Source: Candidatus Endomicrobiellum dinenymphae (GTDB taxonomy: Bacteria > Elusimicrobiota > Endomicrobiia > Endomicrobiales > Endomicrobiaceae). From it: a stretch of 6,743 bases of DNA. The stretch is from the NCBI GenBank assembly GCA_020328135.1, contig JAIXNA010000056.1, positions 1-6,743 of the forward strand, in the 5' to 3' direction. Numbering within the stretch: position 1 is the stretch's first letter; every line of letters starts with the position of its first letter. Both the position numbers and the translations under genes were made by a program. Shown in pieces: positions 5,986-6,743 of this stretch. The notes under the pieces are model-generated. The model was not told where the DNA came from, made no database searches, and saw only the letters and a program-made list of their open reading frames with translations.

Positions 5986-6543
5986 ATGTTTGAAGAGTTT
6001 AAAAACAATGACGGCAGACTTATATATACTGTTACTCAGATAAGTAATGAAATAAAACTCGTTTTGGAAGATTCTTATCCCGCTGTGTGGATACAAGGCG
6101 AGATCTCAAATTTTAAACTTTATAATTCCGGGCATATGTATTTCAGTGTTAAAGACGCAAATGCCCAAATAAAAGCGGTAATGTTTCAAAATGTAAATGT
6201 AGGTTTAAAATTTGCTCTTCACGACGGAATGAAAGCTTTAGTTTATGGCAGAGTTAGTTCTTACCCTAAGAGCGGCGATTATCAAATAATTGTAAATCAC
6301 ATGGAGCAACACGGTAAGGGCGAGCTGTATGAAGCTTACGAGCAATTAAAAAAAAAGTTGGAATTAGAAGGGCTTTTTGACGAAAGCGTAAAAAAAGTGA
6401 TTCCAGATGTTGTAAATAGGATTGGCATTGTTACTTCGCAAGATGGCGCACCCTTACCGGATATATTAAAACCTCTACGTCTGCATTTAAACTGTCTATT
6501 ACTTTTAAAATATCGTGTAATGCTGCGCCATCTTGCGAAGTAA
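5986..6543 (+). CDS. xseA: Exodeoxyribonuclease VII large subunit, 5' part, chimeric after codon 155
   Basis: XseA is the catalytic large subunit of exonuclease VII, which with several XseB subunits degrades single-stranded DNA in the cytoplasm. The N-terminal OB-fold is intact: YTVTQISNEIKLVLE, VWIQGEISNF (34-43), SGHMYFSVKD (48-57), then KALVYGRVSSYPKSGDYQ and GELYEAYEQLKKKLELEGLF. The catalytic domain begins with IGIVTSQDGA (146-155). AAGGA at 5974-5978 is 7 nt before the ATG. Genuine sequence ends at base 6450. Codons after it are antisense of downstream xseA produced by a fold-back, and the stop at 6541-6543 is artificial. A full XseA has about 400-450 residues. The minus strand of 6451-6523 restores the family text: ALHDILKVIDSLNADVEV, then LIYPVRV, matching GAALxDIL and the IYP strand of the family. 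Confidence 0.9.
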   Translation: MFEEFKNNDGRLIYTVTQISNEIKLVLEDSYPAVWIQGEISNFKLYNSGHMYFSVKDANAQIKAVMFQNVNVGLKFALHDGMKALVYGRVSSYPKSGDYQIIVNHMEQHGKGELYEAYEQLKKKLELEGLFDESVKKVIPDVVNRIGIVTSQDGAPLPDILKPLRLHLNCLLLLKYRVMLRHLAK

Positions 6544-6615
6544 CAATGCCAATCCTATTTACAACATCTGGAATCACTTTTTTTACGCTTTCGTCAAAAA
6601 GCCCTTCTAATTCCA
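6359..6615. repeat. Perfect 92-bp inverted repeat with 73-nt spacer
   Basis: Bases 6359-6450 are the exact reverse complement of 6524-6615; the spacer is 6451-6523. The left arm is coding xseA sequence; the right arm is the same sequence on the other strand. On the minus strand the spacer continues the xseA frame past codon 155, so spacer and right arm together are the antisense of the gene's next 73 bp and of the left arm. Zero mismatches and an in-gene position point to a fold-back chimera. Confidence 0.97.
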
Positions 6616-6743
6616 GATGTTGTAAATAGGATTGGCATTGTTACTTCGCAAGATGGCGCACCCTTACCGGATATATTAAAACCTCTACGTCTGCATTTAA
6701 ACTGTCTATTACTTTTAAAATATCGTGTAATGCTGCGCCATCT
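6400..6743 (+). repeat. 134-bp direct repeat, period 210 bp, reaching the window end
   Basis: Bases 6400-6533 recur without a mismatch at 6610-6743. The second copy repeats both the sense xseA segment and the switch into antisense at 6660/6661, so even the chimeric junction is duplicated. The return from antisense to sense happens within ATTCCA (6610-6615), a 6-nt microhomology shared by the end of the inverted arm and 6400-6405. Confidence 0.97.

Noticed and set aside
5783..6043. Possible small CDS between rny and xseA
   Set aside because: It overlaps the well-supported xseA start out of frame, is rich in Arg, Cys and Ser without order, and its neighbouring frames look equally plausible, as expected of noncoding repeat DNA.
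6451..6743. Long inverted and direct repeats as a CRISPR array, transposon end or attenuator
   Set aside because: Arms are 92 bp, perfect and consist of xseA coding sequence; there are no spacers, no transposase and no target duplication. A fold-back chimera explains everything.

Overview
The window looks like a contig-end piece from an AT-rich bacterium, most plausibly of the phylum Elusimicrobiota (Endomicrobium-like). That placement is an inference from gene content, gene order and base composition; no marker gene proves it. From about 1560 rightward everything is on the + strand and forms a compact housekeeping block: a small ZapB-like coiled-coil protein, ZapA, a probable 6S RNA, RarA, 5-formyltetrahydrofolate cyclo-ligase, RNase Y and the start of the exonuclease VII large subunit.

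Left part (1-1580): a low-complexity region clearly richer in G+C than the rest, coding for a Pro/Gln/Gly- then Ser/Pro-rich protein that I do not recognise. It is best read as one gene broken by a single frameshift near 615-645: frame 2 is coding before it, frame 1 after it, through to 1302. A short ORF at 1320-1541 follows. Its last 30 or so codons resemble the C-terminal end of PheT (phenylalanyl-tRNA synthetase beta), so the left part may have replaced the body of an ancestral pheT gene upstream of the zap genes. A strong sigma70-type promoter (TTGACA-17-TAGAAT) at 1546-1574 restarts transcription practically at the zapB-like start codon.

Middle part (1581-5703): zapB-like and zapA overlap by 4 bp. 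The 6S RNA fills the gap to rarA, as in the zapA-ssrS-ygfA order known from Proteobacteria, and rarA begins 3 nt after its U-run. The ygfA-type gene overlaps the end of rarA, and rny follows 11 bp after it. The block combines divisome assembly, RNA polymerase regulation by 6S RNA, replication-fork maintenance, folate salvage and mRNA decay.

Right part (5704-6743): a 282-bp intergenic stretch with hairpins, a G-rich tract and a segment resembling a dispersed intergenic repeat, then xseA. XseA is intact for 155 codons and then runs into a fold-back: perfect 92-bp inverted arms around a 73-nt spacer, then a 134-bp direct repeat running to the window end. The minus strand of the spacer encodes the true continuation of XseA, so the end of the window is almost certainly an amplification or assembly chimera rather than biology. 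I found no convincing new defence or mobile system. The unknown low-complexity gene is the only truly undescribed protein here.
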